64,000 nucleotides of DNA from Durusdinium trenchii (Eukaryota > Sar > Dinophyceae > Suessiales > Symbiodiniaceae). Positions within the stretch are counted from its first letter, which is position 1. Each line of letters starts with the position of its first letter. The notes beneath the pieces are model-generated. The model worked only from the letters and a program-made list of their open reading frames with translations, was not told the origin of the DNA and did no database searches. The DNA lies in the NCBI GenBank assembly GCA_963970005.1, contig CAXAMN010021696.1, positions 520,634 to 584,633 on the forward strand, read 5' to 3'. Position numbers and translations under genes: made by a program. Below, in pieces: positions 1 to 10,292 of this stretch.

Positions 1-118
1 CCATCGCTATTTGGGTTGGAGGCCATCGCTAGTAGGTTGGAGGCCATCGCTAGTAGGTGGGAGGCCATCGCTAGTAGGTTGGAGGCCATCGCTATTTGGG
101 TTGGAGGCCATCGCTATA
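1..118. repeat. R minisatellite array (window edge)
   Basis: Five to six copies of the 21-base R unit read GGTTGGAGGCCATCGCTA plus a 3-base variable spacer. The array runs off the left edge of the window, so its full length is unknown. Its apparent ORF is only the translated repeat (GWRPSLV). Confidence 0.9.
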
Positions 119-654
119 GAGGAAATGATACCTTTCTCGCGTGAGACACATTCCATGACTCCATCAACCTCGCCGCTCTGGCTCCGCTGCTCCGCTGCTC
201 CGCGGCCGCGTCACATGGAACATCTCAGCCCAGTAGGCTGAAGCGCTTCCGCTTGGGCGTCTCGGGCCACCTCAGGCGGCTTCGACCTTCGAACAATGGG
301 GTCCCCATGGAGGAATAACTGCAGAAGCGACCCTAGGAGATGACCTCAAGCCATGGAGGAACTCAAGATCATTCAAGATCAAATGACCTCATGTCGCACC
401 TCACACTCCCTGAAATCATCGATGGTTTCTAGGAAAAGTCAGCCCATCTAAGGCAGATTCGACCGCTTTCATACCGAAACCATCCGAAAGAGGTGCTTTC
501 TTGATCCACTTGAGCCGGGAGCGTACCTTCGTTGGAGTGTACCTTCGTTCTTTGGGAAGTTGGAGCCCCCAGAAGACGCGAGTTGGGTGTCGCGGATGGT
601 AGCAGCTACACATCGCCCTGGTTGAACGGTCCTGGAACTCGAACTATTAAGTCC

Positions 655-752
655 AGCTCCGTTCGTAGCGAACCTTGTTCCGTTCGGTTCGCGATGCTAG
701 TAGTTGCCCCAGTTCGTAGCGAACATTGTTCTAGTCTAGTAGCGTCCTTGCT
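655..752. repeat. S-type modular repeat
   Basis: Contains two diverged copies of a GTTCGTAGCGAAC block, itself a small inverted repeat, plus CTAGTAG modules shared with other S loci (15479, 62080). No flanking duplication was found. Confidence 0.7.
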
Positions 753-955
753 CCTACCCCCCCCCAGATCCAGTTCCTAGAAGTCTCTGACCTTTCAGCT
801 TTGTTGCCAGCTCTCTACATGGGTGGGTAGTTATAGATTTGCACTACCACAACGAAAAGCTGAGGGGATGGTCCAAATAAGTCCAGACTCGCACTGGGAG
901 GTGCTTCGTGGAGGTCGATCAAAAGGGAAGTGGTGTCCAGTCTCCTTGCTAGCTC

Positions 956-1076
956 GGTTGGAGGCCATAGGAACAAGGACGCTACGTTCGGGGCTCCTGG
1001 CCGTACTACTAGGAGCGTTCGGACGCTACGAAGGTAGCAGGGCCACCGCTCGCCATCGCTCTTAGGTTGGAGGCAA
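956..1076. repeat. R/S composite repeat
   Basis: Single diverged R units at both ends (GGTTGGAGGCCATAGG and GGTTGGAGGCAAT) enclose S modules (GACGCTACGTTCGGGGCTCC and similar). Confidence 0.7.
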
Positions 1077-2027
1077 TATCGTCTCCCCTCATGGATTCCA
1101 AGGACCTGCGACATGTCGTGCCCAAATGGTCATGACGTGTCGTCACCTGTCGATGGCGAACACATGGTCGTGCCACAAATCCCGCCAACACCTTGCGAGT
1201 GGGTGCTTCATCCGCGTAGAAGTTGCTCAACTAGAAATTTCTGTCGTGGAACCGAGCTTCTGGGGAGGCACTTGGTAGTCCCACCATGAAAAATATCTGG
1301 ATTTGTGCAGGAAGACTTCCCGCGCTCTTTCGCTTCAAAAGCCCCAAAAAGGGCCGGGCATCACAAACTTCCATTGATCATTGATGAACCCCTCCCATGG
1401 AAGAGCCAATGGGTGCAGGAAGAGCCAATGACGAAGAGGTTGCAGCATCTTCAAAAACCTCACAGCTCTTTGTGCTGGGCTCCTGGCTCTTCAACCTGGT
1501 GTGGCCGAAACTGAGCCGGATGTTCAATGAGACATTCAAGTACACAAAATAGCAGGCATTTAGGGTGTCATATAGAGCTATTATGAGCCATTAATTGATT
1601 TGAGGATATCCCCTCTGACGAACACATTACATGGAAGTGGAAAGCTACCTGTTTGTAGTGGATTTCATGGTCTTCCCTGGGGCCATTGTCCATTGGGACA
1701 CTGTCCGTACACCGAGGCTGAAGATGGGCCAAACAGCTGAGTATCATGGTGAATCCAGCTGGCTCCAGAATCAAGTGCTCATAGGCTCATAGGTCAACCA
1801 TCTCTGTTTATTCTCATGTCATAGTGTCATGTCCACAAGTGAACTCAAAAGTTTCAATGCAACAGTCCGTGCAAATCCAATGGGAACTAGCAGGAGTCAG
1901 GAGACCAGTTCTGCGACATGCCAAAAGCACCTCGGTTCTCCACATAGCAGCCCACCTGGGCTATGGTCACCTGGTGCTATCCTTCTCCCTTGGAGGCCTA
2001 GCCTCTGGAGATTCCAATTTCAGGTGG

Positions 2028-2117
2028 AGGCCATCGCTATTAGGGTGGAGCAATCAGCCATCACCATTAGGGTGGAGCCATCGCTATTGGGGTGGAGGCC
2101 ATTGCTAGTAGCTTGGT
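2028..2117. mobile_element. R element insertion flanked by a long direct repeat
   Basis: About four diverged R units (GGTGGAGGCCATCGCTATTA and variants). They lie between two near-identical 24-25 base direct repeats at 2003-2027 and 2118-2141 (both begin CTCTGGAGATTCCA and differ by one A). The simplest reading is insertion of the R block with duplication of the target. The right copy continues directly into a minus-strand coding-like island. Confidence 0.75.
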
Positions 2118-2141
2118 CTCTGGAGATTCCATTTCAGGTGG

Positions 2142-2255
2142 CTGAGCTGGGAAATCCTCGTCTCCTTCGAACGACGTCCGTCTCCGCGACGTCTCCGCGC
2201 GGTCCGCGCGCGCCTCGAGATCCTCCAGGAAGTTCCGCCGCTTCTGCGGGGAAGC
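2142..2255 (-). CDS. Candidate exon, charged protein, function unknown
   Basis: On the minus strand an AG acceptor at 2257-2256 precedes an open frame starting ASPQKRRNFLEDLEARADRA. It is rich in E, D and R, with G/C-rich third positions and about half purine-first codons. The frame continues to the R insertion at 2117. No clear GT donor is seen, and GC or GA donors used by dinoflagellates are possible. I recognise no family. Confidence 0.5.
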
Positions 2256-2391
2256 CTGGTGTCGTCCGAGGCCGCGTGGGATGGTGCCAGTTGTACAGCC
2301 AAGGATGCAAGTTGTGTTGTGGGGATATGGTCTATTGGAATAAGCAATGTCGGTGAGAGTCAGCAAATAGCTTCGGCTGGTAGACAGAGCG

Positions 2392-2402
2392 TTTGGCTCA
2401 AG
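2392..2402 (+). other. Possible relict spliced-leader end
   Basis: TTTGGCTCAAG matches the last 11 bases of the known dinoflagellate spliced leader. Upstream similarity is weak. Chance expectation for one given 11-mer on both strands of 64 kb is about 0.03. Relict leaders mark re-integrated mRNAs in dinoflagellates (known), but no retrogene body is recognisable here. Confidence 0.3.
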
Positions 2403-2601
2403 TTTGATGACAACTTCAGAGGGTAGTTTAGCTCAACTTGTTGGATAACAAGCTGGTTTTCTGCTGTCCCTGTGAAAGGCAATCTTTCGACTGGACAAAA
2501 AACGCCAGTACCAAGTACCTATGTGGGCCACTTGAAAGCAAGAGATGGATCCCCAATCAGGTCTTCATCTGCGCGTGCAAACCATGTTTTAGGCTCTTTC
2601 A

Positions 2602-2623
2602 CTGCGCAGTACGTACTGCGCAG
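2602..2623. repeat. Perfect 22-base palindrome
   Basis: CTGCGCAGTAC is followed immediately by its reverse complement GTACTGCGCAG, with no loop. It lies in non-coding sequence outside any family A or B element. Confidence 0.85.
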
Positions 2624-2754
2624 AACGGTGGCAGGCTGCTTTGACCAAGGTGGCAGGCCTTGGGGGGTTGAGTCAACACCCACCCGCCAACTCGTGCGTT
2701 GAGTAAACACCCTGTGGGCCACTTCTGAACGTTCTGAAGAAGCCGCTGCAACAG

Positions 2755-2833
2755 TTGCCGTTCGAACGAAGCTTCTACTAGTAACGAGGCACACTACGTT
2801 CGAAGAAGCCAGAAGCTACGTTCGTAGCGATGC
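2755..2833. repeat. S-type modular repeat
   Basis: Contains CTTCTACTAGTAACGAGGC and GAAGCTACGTTCGTAGCGATG modules shared with other S loci. Confidence 0.65.
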
Positions 2834-2860
2834 ATTTCGCTTCACCCCTTCTCCCGTACG

Positions 2861-3052
2861 TCACATCGAGTCGCACGCCACGCCATGGGCCGCCATGAGC
2901 AGTTCTGCCGCGGCCTGATGCTGGAGGTCGGCATAGGGGAGATGTTCCTGTGCGGATTCCGCGGCCGAATCGAACGGCCGTCCGAGTGCTTCATCGATCG
3001 TCCGGTCTGTCCGGTCCAAGCCATTGCACCCGCCGTGCCCGAGGAAAAGCAC
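2861..3052 (-). CDS. Coding-like GC island, strand uncertain
   Basis: The minus frame (63 codons, including RTIDEALGRPFDSAAESAQE and AAAELLMAAHGVACDS) and the plus frame 2885-3067 (60 codons from ATG, MGRHEQFCRGLMLEV) are both open and protein-like. Purine-first codons slightly favour minus (about 55 versus 50 per cent). The function is unknown. Confidence 0.4.
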   Translation of the reverse strand: MLFLGHGGCNGLDRTDRTIDEALGRPFDSAAESAQEHLPYADLQHQAAAELLMAAHGVACDSM

Positions 3053-3236
3053 CGCTCACCGATCTGACAGAAGGTGACGGCTCACTCCCTCTTGACCATG
3101 ACTGCGCAGAAAATCTTGTGCCTGTGAAAGAAACAGTCGGTGAAGAAGGTGGCGGCATTCATCAAGCCAACAAATGACTTCTGCGACCCCCATTTACTTA
3201 CAATACCTCTGAGCACCTCTAGATGGTTGGGGCCGT

Positions 3237-3503
3237 CTAGAAGGTCTTCATTAGTGAACCTATTGGAGGGTGCTGGTACAAACTGAAGCACAGGAACCAG
3301 TTTTTGTTCTTTATTTTTTGTGGGAAGTTGGTTCTTTCATGTTCTTTCTGTAGTGACTTCTGATGAGGAAGGGTTTCCAAGCAATCTTCGATCCACCTTT
3401 CCATCTCTCCAAATGATTCCAAAGGCACACTGCGACTAGCAGCGGATGTCGATAAAAACGACTTGGCGGGACCCCCCCAAAAAGCACCCAGACCATCGAA
3501 CAT
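3237..3503 (-). CDS. 88-codon ORF from ATG, function unknown
   Basis: Starts at an ATG (complement of CAT, 3501-3503) and ends at a stop at 3237. The middle is strongly protein-like (VPLESFGEMERWIEDCLETL) and turns Lys/Asn-rich toward the C end. No competing plus-strand frame of similar length is open, which supports minus. It could be one exon of a longer gene. No domain is recognised. Confidence 0.5.
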   Translation of the reverse strand: MFDGLGAFWGGPAKSFLSTSAASRSVPLESFGEMERWIEDCLETLPHQKSLQKEHERTNFPQKIKNKNWFLCFSLYQHPPIGSLMKTF

Positions 3504-4146
3504 CTCTTAAGCAGCAGTGGAAGTCTTACAACTCCAATGTACTACCAAATGGCCTCCAAATGGCAACTCCAATGCCGCTATTCGCCCCTCACCCCCCCTG
3601 TTCTATGTAGATGTATGTAGCTGGACCGTAGAGGATCAGGCTGGACCAAGGACCTGCTGTGTTCGCCCCCTCTCTTCGACACGCCGGGTCCGACCTTCCC
3701 CGTGAGCTGGCCCACCTGTCGCCAGGCCATACAGCAACCGTTTCAGTGAAGGTCGGGGATCCAAAGAGTCCCAAACGAAGAGAACAGAAAGGAGTCTAAG
3801 TCGATCCTGAAAGAAGCCGAGGCCTGGCCTCTTCTCTTCTTCTTGTAGGGCTTTCTCTTGTACAAAAGACCAGAAAGGCGATGGTACGTTTTGGAGTTTC
3901 AACATCTCCAGCAACATGGTCGTTAAGCAAAATTGTTCAAAGCATGCGTGCTAGAATCATAGAGAAAACAAATAGTGCAAGGATGGCAAGGATTCCAAGC
4001 GAAGCTTTGGCAGGGAAACGTTGCCCTATGAGATGTTACTGTGACCAGTACACATGTCATTGAGACTGAACTGTGTACTAGTACCCTATCCTCTCCACCC
4101 GCAGATCCAAGAAGGGGCCCAGATGTGACCGTAATCCATCCAGCAC

Positions 4147-4509
4147 GTGTACCAACCCTGGAGACAACCAGACAACCCTAAGAATCCGGAACCCGAACCA
4201 ACACACGCAGCTTTGGAGGGTTGGATTCCCTCCTGCGACACATTACAACACCGACGATCCCAGAGTCTTCCTCTTCATCTGGCGATCCGGTTGGAGGCCG
4301 CTATTCGAACGATGGCCAAAGCAGGAAGAAATGCTGGAGGAAGAAAGGAGGCCATTCCAGATCTTGCTTTTCTCGAGCTCTGTCGAGTGCTGAACGTCTG
4401 GACAGGCGGACTTGGGCCACTTAATCGTCCGTCCAAAAGCCACCTGGAGGACCGAAAAAACATCACACCCCACACAGCATGGCATGCTCGGTGCATATGC
4501 GACACATAG
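4147..4509 (+). CDS. 120-codon ORF, strand uncertain
   Basis: Plus frame opening at GTG, with LAIRLEAAIRTMAKAGRNAG and AIPDLAFLELCRVLNVW segments that look helical. A minus frame over 4243-4440, preceded by CTCCAG, is also protein-like (Lys-rich, PDVQHSTELEKSKIWNGLL). Either may be the real exon. No family is recognised. Confidence 0.35.
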   Translation: MYQPWRQPDNPKNPEPEPTHAALEGWIPSCDTLQHRRSQSLPLHLAIRLEAAIRTMAKAGRNAGGRKEAIPDLAFLELCRVLNVWTGGLGPLNRPSKSHLEDRKNITPHTAWHARCICDT

Positions 4510-4870
4510 CCAACAAAAATAATTATCAGGCACACTCAGAAGAAGTTGCGTCCTGAAGAGACCAGCTCACCCAGAAGATTCCACCATCCTTCAACATCAA
4601 GAAGTCGGCCTTGAGGTATCGGAAGCATTCGTAGAATCCTCACATTCACCCAGCCATACCGACCATCACCATCCACACAAGTCACCTCCTGATGTACCCT
4701 AAAGCTCCCCATCCTCAGAATGGAAGACGTTGGAACCCCTCATCACCCCCATCACGCCCCCTGCCCAAGCCTCAGAATGAGGAGCTGGGATTCACCAGCT
4801 CCTCACCCGCAACCCAACTATGTGAGCCGTGCTCACGCTCCCGCCGTGCCCACGCTCCCGCCGTGCCCAC

Positions 4871-4917
4871 CTGCTGCACCACCTCTCGCAACTCCTTGGC
4901 CACGTGTCGAAGCCCTC
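4871..4917 (-). CDS. Candidate 47-base micro-exon
   Basis: On the minus strand GCGCAG precedes it, and it ends CAGCAG before GTGGGC (GT at 4870-4869). It encodes GLRHVAKELREVVQQ, amphipathic and typical of a helix. The frame also stays open beyond the GT, so the exon may be longer. The surrounding plus strand holds a short direct repeat of CTCCCGCCGTGCCCACG. Confidence 0.35.
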
Positions 4918-5006
4918 CTGCGCCAAGTGGACGTCACATGCGACTGCCGGCCATGACCCCGACCCTTTCGACGGTCTCAGGGAGACCAGGTCAAAGGGTC
5001 AAGAGA

Positions 5007-5122
5007 CCCAGACACGACTGGACTGCCATGGGACGGACGCTAAGCCCCAGAAAGACCCCCAGAAAGACCAACCACCCCTGGCCGTTTCTGGGTAAATATA
5101 CCACACGAGTGTCGTGTCTGGG
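5007..5122. mobile_element. Family A foldback element (A2 ends)
   Basis: Begins CCCAGACACGAC, ends GTCGTGTCTGGG, and carries the A2 interior (CCCCAGAAAGACCCCC, CACCCCTGGCCGTTTC). No exact 3-base duplication is visible. Confidence 0.8.
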
Positions 5123-6668
5123 ATAGATAGAAACCATAGTGTCCAAGACATGATCATGGCCGCCATACCCTCGCGGTTCTTCACGCCATTAGGGTGGGAT
5201 GATTTGGAAGGAAAGCCGAATCATGCGATGTGTTCTCTGCACACTGATGACGAACTGTGACGAAGATCCGGATCCTTTGAGACACCAAAACAACATGCTT
5301 AGGCCAAGGCATTGCATTTTTGGGATTGATGCTGGGCAGAAAGGTCAGTGTCTGCTGATCAAAACTCTTCAACAAGAAGTTGCCGCAAGAACGCGTGCGA
5401 GAGGGATAGATCCAAAAAAGGACCACGCCCAACCTGGCCGAAGGAATTTGGGGAAGATCGGCAAATCGGTTTGGACCTCTTTGGGCCATTGCGTTGGCTT
5501 GTGATTGTCTTGTTTAGCCATCTCGCACGCGACATCGGTCCAAAATGATTAGACTCTCCTGATCGGTTGACACGCATTGAATTAAGAGGACCACCAAACC
5601 CCTTCAAGATGACTTTCGTCTACTTTCGAAGGACATGTCTCTACTTCCATGTCGTCGATCGTTTGTCTGAAGCACACCAACTCCAACATTTCTCCCGTGG
5701 TCTGACAGTGATAAGACGTGGCGTCCCATTTCAATATGCATGCTGCATGGGTTTGGAAGTAGGTGCCCCCTTGTACAGATCCTAGCATGTTCACCGTGGC
5801 AGAGTCAACCTGGGCATTTTTGCACTACTGTTGATCAAAGATATGCTTTTCCACCTGCAGCCTCCGAAAAAATAGCCGTGAAGTGTGGGCTATTGTCCAT
5901 CTCCAGTGGCAGTGCTCATGCTTTCCATCAGCAGTGCCGGGCGTTCGCTCCAGGTCATCACCATTTTCCACTTACCACTTCAACGCACTTCCAGAACTCG
6001 GGAGAAAACCGTCCCCCGAGGAAAAAGGCCAAGCGGGAATAAACAACCCAATTGGGTAGGACTTCTGAACTGCACCCCCCGGCAGCCAAGGTGGTGCAGC
6101 TGCGCTGAACGAGGCAGCGCCGCCTTTGCCAGCTGCTTCCTCTGCGGCCTGAAGCAGGCTCCACCTGCGCCGAGTTGGGTTTTTGTTGGGGGCTATCCGT
6201 TGGGGTATCCAGCAGGTATAGACAACAAATACTAAAAAGAGGGTCCTTTGGATAAGGCCTCAAAGGGTCTACTCTTCGATTCCAAACAAATACCTCAATA
6301 GGACACCTTTGTGTCGTCTGTACTAAGGCCAAACTATCAGGACACTTAGCGATATGATCGGTGATTGGACATTTGAGTGAATTACAATGAACAAATACGG
6401 TGTTACACTGAGGCATGCTGTGGTGTCTGCTTTGTTGAAGTGTTGTTGTTGCTGTCCTTGACTTGTTTTTTCCAGCTTGTGGCTCACAGGAGTATAGTGA
6501 TGGTCCAGACCTCAGTCAGTCTTCTCTCGGCAAGCAGATGTGTTTCAATAAAAGGAATGCTATTAGGCTATTGGTATTAATTGGTAGTCAATTCTTCTGC
6601 TGATGTTCGGGGCGTGCGAGGGTGGCGGACCACAGCCATGTCGTGCCAAAATAGAAACAATAAGATAT
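5123..6668. other. No supportable gene
   Basis: Several 80-150 codon frames overlap on both strands, but none has convincing composition together with splice or start signals. No family A, B or R copies are seen. Confidence 0.4.
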
Positions 6669-6770
6669 CCCAAACGCTCCATGCATGGCATATATGCCGC
6701 CCCATTGACCTGCATGGCACCACCCCTGGCCTGATCGGTCAATATACCAGTCCCATTTGTCGTGTCTGGG
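6669..6770. mobile_element. Family A foldback element
   Basis: Begins CCCAAACGCTCCATG and ends GTCGTGTCTGGG. It is flanked by an exact TAT duplication. One end is A1-like and the other A2-like. Confidence 0.85.
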
Positions 6771-6807
6771 TATTGTGGGAAGGCCAACATGACAACCAAA
6801 AGGCGTT

Positions 6808-7104
6808 GTGGACCGCCGGTCTGGTGCCCACCGTAGATACAGGAAGGACAGGTCAGGGACCTCGGGTTCCAATGAAGCCCTCCATGGAGCGGCGTCGGTG
6901 GATTCTGTTGGAGCGGCCAATGCTGTGAGGCCACAAGCCCTTTCAGGGCTTCTGCCAGAGCTTCCGACCTCTGACAGACTTCGATCTCACAAAGCATCCT
7001 CAAGCGAAGCACCAACTCACACCATCCAACTCTCGAAGTCTTCTGTCAGAGTCGATGCCAACGTGACGGAGTTGGTGCCAGGATTCAATGGGCTTAGGAT
7101 ATGA
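6808..7104 (+). CDS. 98-codon ORF ending at a family A insertion
   Basis: Plus frame opening at GTG, Ser/Ala/Asp-rich and natural in composition (AASVDSVGAANAVRPQALSG; RVDANVTELVPGFNGLRI). About 59 per cent of codons start with a purine. Its TGA (7102-7104) is only two bases from the next family A element. A minus frame (7015-6780) is also open but scores lower. The function is unknown. Confidence 0.45.
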   Translation: MDRRSGAHRRYRKDRSGTSGSNEALHGAASVDSVGAANAVRPQALSGLLPELPTSDRLRSHKASSSEAPTHTIQLSKSSVRVDANVTELVPGFNGLRI

Positions 7105-7106
7105 TA

Positions 7107-7197
7107 CCCAGACACTCCATGTATGGTATATTTACCTACATTGGGGTGGTTTGGGGGGGTCAATGTAGGCACATATGGCATACATGGAGTGTCTGGG
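7107..7197. mobile_element. Family A foldback element (A1)
   Basis: Near-consensus A1 copy: CCCAGACACTCCATG at one end, CATGGAGTGTCTGGG at the other, and a G-rich loop. Flanked by ATA on both sides. Confidence 0.92.
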
Positions 7198-7490
7198 ATA
7201 TGATGTTCACCGGACATTGACCGTGGCTTGACCCACGACCACATCTTTACATGGAAGAAATGGAATACCCGTGTCAAGGGGTAAAAGGGGGCAAAGAAGC
7301 ATCCTCACCTATCCCAAATCCGACGCTCCATGGCTGAATCGTGTTGTTTCCCACCTCTGTTTGAGCTGCGCTGCCTCCTGATGCAAGGCATGCCTCATGA
7401 GACGTGATCCGCGGCGAGGGACGTGATCCGTCGATGCAGCCTTCCGAACACCGTGGTTCCAACAAAGTTGAACTTTCCCTCAATCTCTCC

Positions 7491-7513
7491 CTAGTAGCGA
7501 TGGCCTCCAACCC
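7491..7513. repeat. Single R unit
   Basis: TAGTAGCGATGGCCTCCAAC, one unit, reverse orientation to the copy at 1-118. Confidence 0.75.
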
Positions 7514-7530
7514 AATCATGCTCCACATCT

Positions 7531-7648
7531 CCCAGACGCTCCATGGGACTGCCATAGGACTGCCGCCCCAGAAAGACCCCCCCAGTCAACCAACCACCCC
7601 TGGCCGTTTCTCGGTCAATATACCAGTCCCAAACAGGTCGTGTCTGGG
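7531..7648. mobile_element. Family A foldback, hybrid ends
   Basis: Left end is A1-like (CCCAGACGCTCCATGGGAC), right end is A2-like (CCAAACAGGTCGTGTCTGGG). The interior carries CCCCAGAAAGACCC and CACCCCTGGCCGTTTCTCG. No exact 3-base duplication. Confidence 0.88.
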
Positions 7649-8347
7649 GATGGACAATCCTGGGGAAGTGAACAACGCACTGGAACGGTCGATGCTCACG
7701 GTCCGTCCGCACCCGAATTGGGGGAACAACCAGTCCATGTCCATGCCCTGTGAAGCTTCACCGTTTTCAACGTAAGATCACCTCACAAACACCCCCGCTC
7801 CCTCCAAGCGAAATGGGTTTCACCATGGTTCACAACATCCAGCAAGCTTTGTGGAGTAGCTTTCGGGCCCTGAATCCACCAGACTCAACATCGGCTTGAA
7901 AATGAAGTAGCACGAGCTGGTTGAGCTGGTCCATGCAGGCTACGTGGACCGGTGTATTTCTCCATTTGACCTATCGCATGACTGAGGCCCAGCTTGAAAG
8001 CGGACCATCCAACATGAGTGGATGGGGCTGGATCCAGTCTTCATGCCCGATCGACCTCCTCCGCCATCGTCACCACGAAAAACCGAGCACCCGGACGACT
8101 TCCGCACAGACTGAACCAGTTGAGCTTGGACTTTGGAAATCTCCTGCAGGCTGAACCAGGCTGAGCTGCGCTTCGGGCGACTTCTCGGTCTCTTTTCTCG
8201 TGTTCGTTGGGCGACTTGGATCGTGGGCCTTTTTCGAAGGGGCTTTGGGATCGGTCTGGCAATCGGTTAGAACGAACGAAAGAACCGATGGGCGGCCCAT
8301 GGGCGATGGTCCATGAAGCCTTGCTTTTGGCAGAAAATCCGCTGGAC

Positions 8348-8500
8348 GCCATTGGCGTTGCAGTTGGCATTTTTTGTTGGATCCCTCAGTTCTGGTTGGA
8401 CCAAGAACACTTCACTTTCACGGTCAAAACCCTGGTCCACCTCCTCATCTACTTCGAGAAAGGCGATGGTGCAACTCTCTCCGTCGACCAACCGTTGGAC
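8348..8500 (-). CDS. Candidate exon, acidic protein, function unknown
   Basis: On the minus strand AG (8502-8501) precedes an open frame VQRLVDGESCTIAFLEVDE, then EVDQGFDRESEVFLVQPEL and an Asn-rich tail. It ends before a GT at 8347-8346. About 69 per cent of its middle codons are purine-first. The overlapping 131-codon plus frame (8207-8602) is its hydrophobic antisense image. No family is recognised. Confidence 0.58.
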
Positions 8501-8732
8501 CTGTCCGTTGGTGGTTGGACGTCCGTGCCTCGATCCATTTCCATGGAGGGATTGTCCCTCCTCTCAAAGACGGTTTGTAGTCCCTCCGTAAGCAGTCCAT
8601 AGGCAGTCCATCTGCCATTGGTCATGTACCTTCCGCGTGAAATCATCATCGCAGAACATCTTCCATCTCTGCCCACGACGAACTCACGTCTACTCATCCC
8701 GTCGTTGCGGGTTGAATGCGTCCATCTGCCCA

Positions 8733-8880
8733 GGTGGGATCGCTAGTGGGATCATAGTAGGAACTAAGGGCATCGCTACGAAAGGAGCTTCTTGCTATGA
8801 ACGCAGCTCCTGGCCTTACTCGTAACAAGAAGCTACTATAGCTTGGAGGCCATCGCCCAGGTCGGGCGGAGGCCATCACG
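8733..8880. mobile_element. S+R composite insertion with 11-base duplication
   Basis: S modules (GGGCATCGCTACGAAAGGAG, GTAACAAGAAGCTACTATA) run into two R-like units (GCTTGGAGGCCATCGCCC, GGCGGAGGCCATCACG). Both sides carry CCATCTGCCCA (8722-8732 and 8881-8891), read as a target-site duplication. Confidence 0.7.
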
Positions 8881-8945
8881 CCATCTGCCCATGGTCTCCT
8901 GCTCCAGCGCTTGCGACTCTTTGGCCCGGACCTCCGACGCCGAGG

Positions 8946-9145
8946 TCACGGCCCTGACTCAGTCGACACGACGTCTTCGACTGGGACTGCCACTGCGGCA
9001 CGGTGACTTTTCGCTTGACTGGAGGGTCGACTGGGGGGGCGGGGACTGCCGTCCTGGCAGCCGTTTTCGAGTCTTTCGTCCGATGTGTCGCCCTCCGGAT
9101 CCGAAACGCCGGGAGTCCGGAGTCGGGTCAGACAAAACGAAGGGT
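8946..9145 (-). CDS. Candidate exon, Ser/Pro/acidic protein
   Basis: On the minus strand a TCAG acceptor (9147-9146) opens a frame containing TPGVSDPEGDTSDERLENG, then a PRPPSRPSSQAKSH linker and AAVAVPVEDVVSTES before TGA at 8948-8946. About 63 per cent of codons are purine-first. It reads as a disordered, acidic segment. A plus frame (8843-9196, 117 codons) is also open, so the strand is not certain. Confidence 0.52.
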
Positions 9146-10210
9146 CTGACTAATAGGGGAACTGAGTCTGGGAACTTCCTTTACTTCAGCCGGTGAAAAC
9201 ATAGTCTTCTGGATCCTCTATCCTGGTATGAGACGTCAAGCTGGCTATCACTTATAACGTCAGGCTGGCATATCGCCTCGATGAGCTCCAAACACGCAAA
9301 AGCGGCGTGATTCGGCATACTTTGGAGTCGGCAACTCTCTCAAAACATCTCTAAAGCATTCAGAACAACCTAACTCCAAGCACACTTTGCTAGATTGTGC
9401 CAGCTCCTTTGTAGCACACCCCATGTCGTTTTGGAGGTTGAGGAATATTTACCATATATTTACCATAAAGCCTCCTGTGGCGGGTGGCACTCTCCCGGAG
9501 TGAGTTGAGATATGTGGTGCCCCATTTGCCCCATTGGCCCTCCTCGTTCTGGTTGCATTGAACCAAAGAACAAAGGCTTTGAATCTTGTTGCTAAGCCAA
9601 TCTAAGCCACCTTCACTAACCAAGTACTCCTAACTCTTTCTTCAGCGTAGTTGGGTGGAACCAGCTCACATGAATTTCGTACACAGGTTTGCCAGGGTTT
9701 TCTTTCCAGGCCGGATTGACGAAAACGCGATCTCGGTGACCACCACTCTAGATTTCTGTTCTGTCGTGATGTGACTGTTACTACAAGTGTTCTGGGTGTC
9801 TGGGATGAGAATATCAGCCTTCACCTCATGTTCACCGTTGGCTGAAGAAGGTTGGTCCCTTAGGTAGCTGTCCATGGTTCTATAGATGCAGCCTGGCGTC
9901 AGAAAAATGCCCCAAAGATGTCTAAAATGATGTCCAAACATTCAATCAATTCGTTCAACAGTTTTCCCCTAAGACGTCCATGTTCAGTCCAACTTGTTTT
10001 TGATCGCCCCCTTGCAAAAGCACACAAGGGATAGAAAGGAGGGGTGGACACAACGCTGTTTTGCTGCAAACGGTGTCACCGTGTCGGTGGGCGAGGAGCT
10101 TCCAGCCGTCCAGTGATCTCGTCGTTCTCGGTCTTGGCCTCACTCGCGCGTGGCGGAAATGCCGCAACAAATGCAGAAAACAGAAGAAACCCTGGGGAGT
10201 ATTGCCCTTT
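9146..10210. other. No supportable gene or repeat
   Basis: Only weak short frames are present, with no family A/B/R copies. Confidence 0.4.
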
Positions 10211-10292
10211 GCTACTAGTAGCTTCTTGCTACTAGCGATGGCCTCCAACCTGATAGCGATGGCCTCCACCTAGTAGCTTCTAGCTACTAGCA
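10211..10292. repeat. R/S composite repeat
   Basis: GCTACTAGTAGCTTCTTGCT leads into two R units and then CTAGTAGCTTCTAGCTACTAG. It shows that R and S share the CATCGCTACTAG core. Confidence 0.8.

Noticed and set aside
4829..5095. 88-codon plus ORF (HLLHHLSQLLGH) as a gene
   Set aside because: A better minus micro-exon frame lies in the same bases, and its 3' part runs into a family A element.
8207..8602. 131-codon hydrophobic plus ORF as a membrane protein
   Set aside because: It mirrors a strongly acidic, purine-rich minus frame (8500-8348). The hydrophobicity is what antisense of Glu/Asp codons produces.
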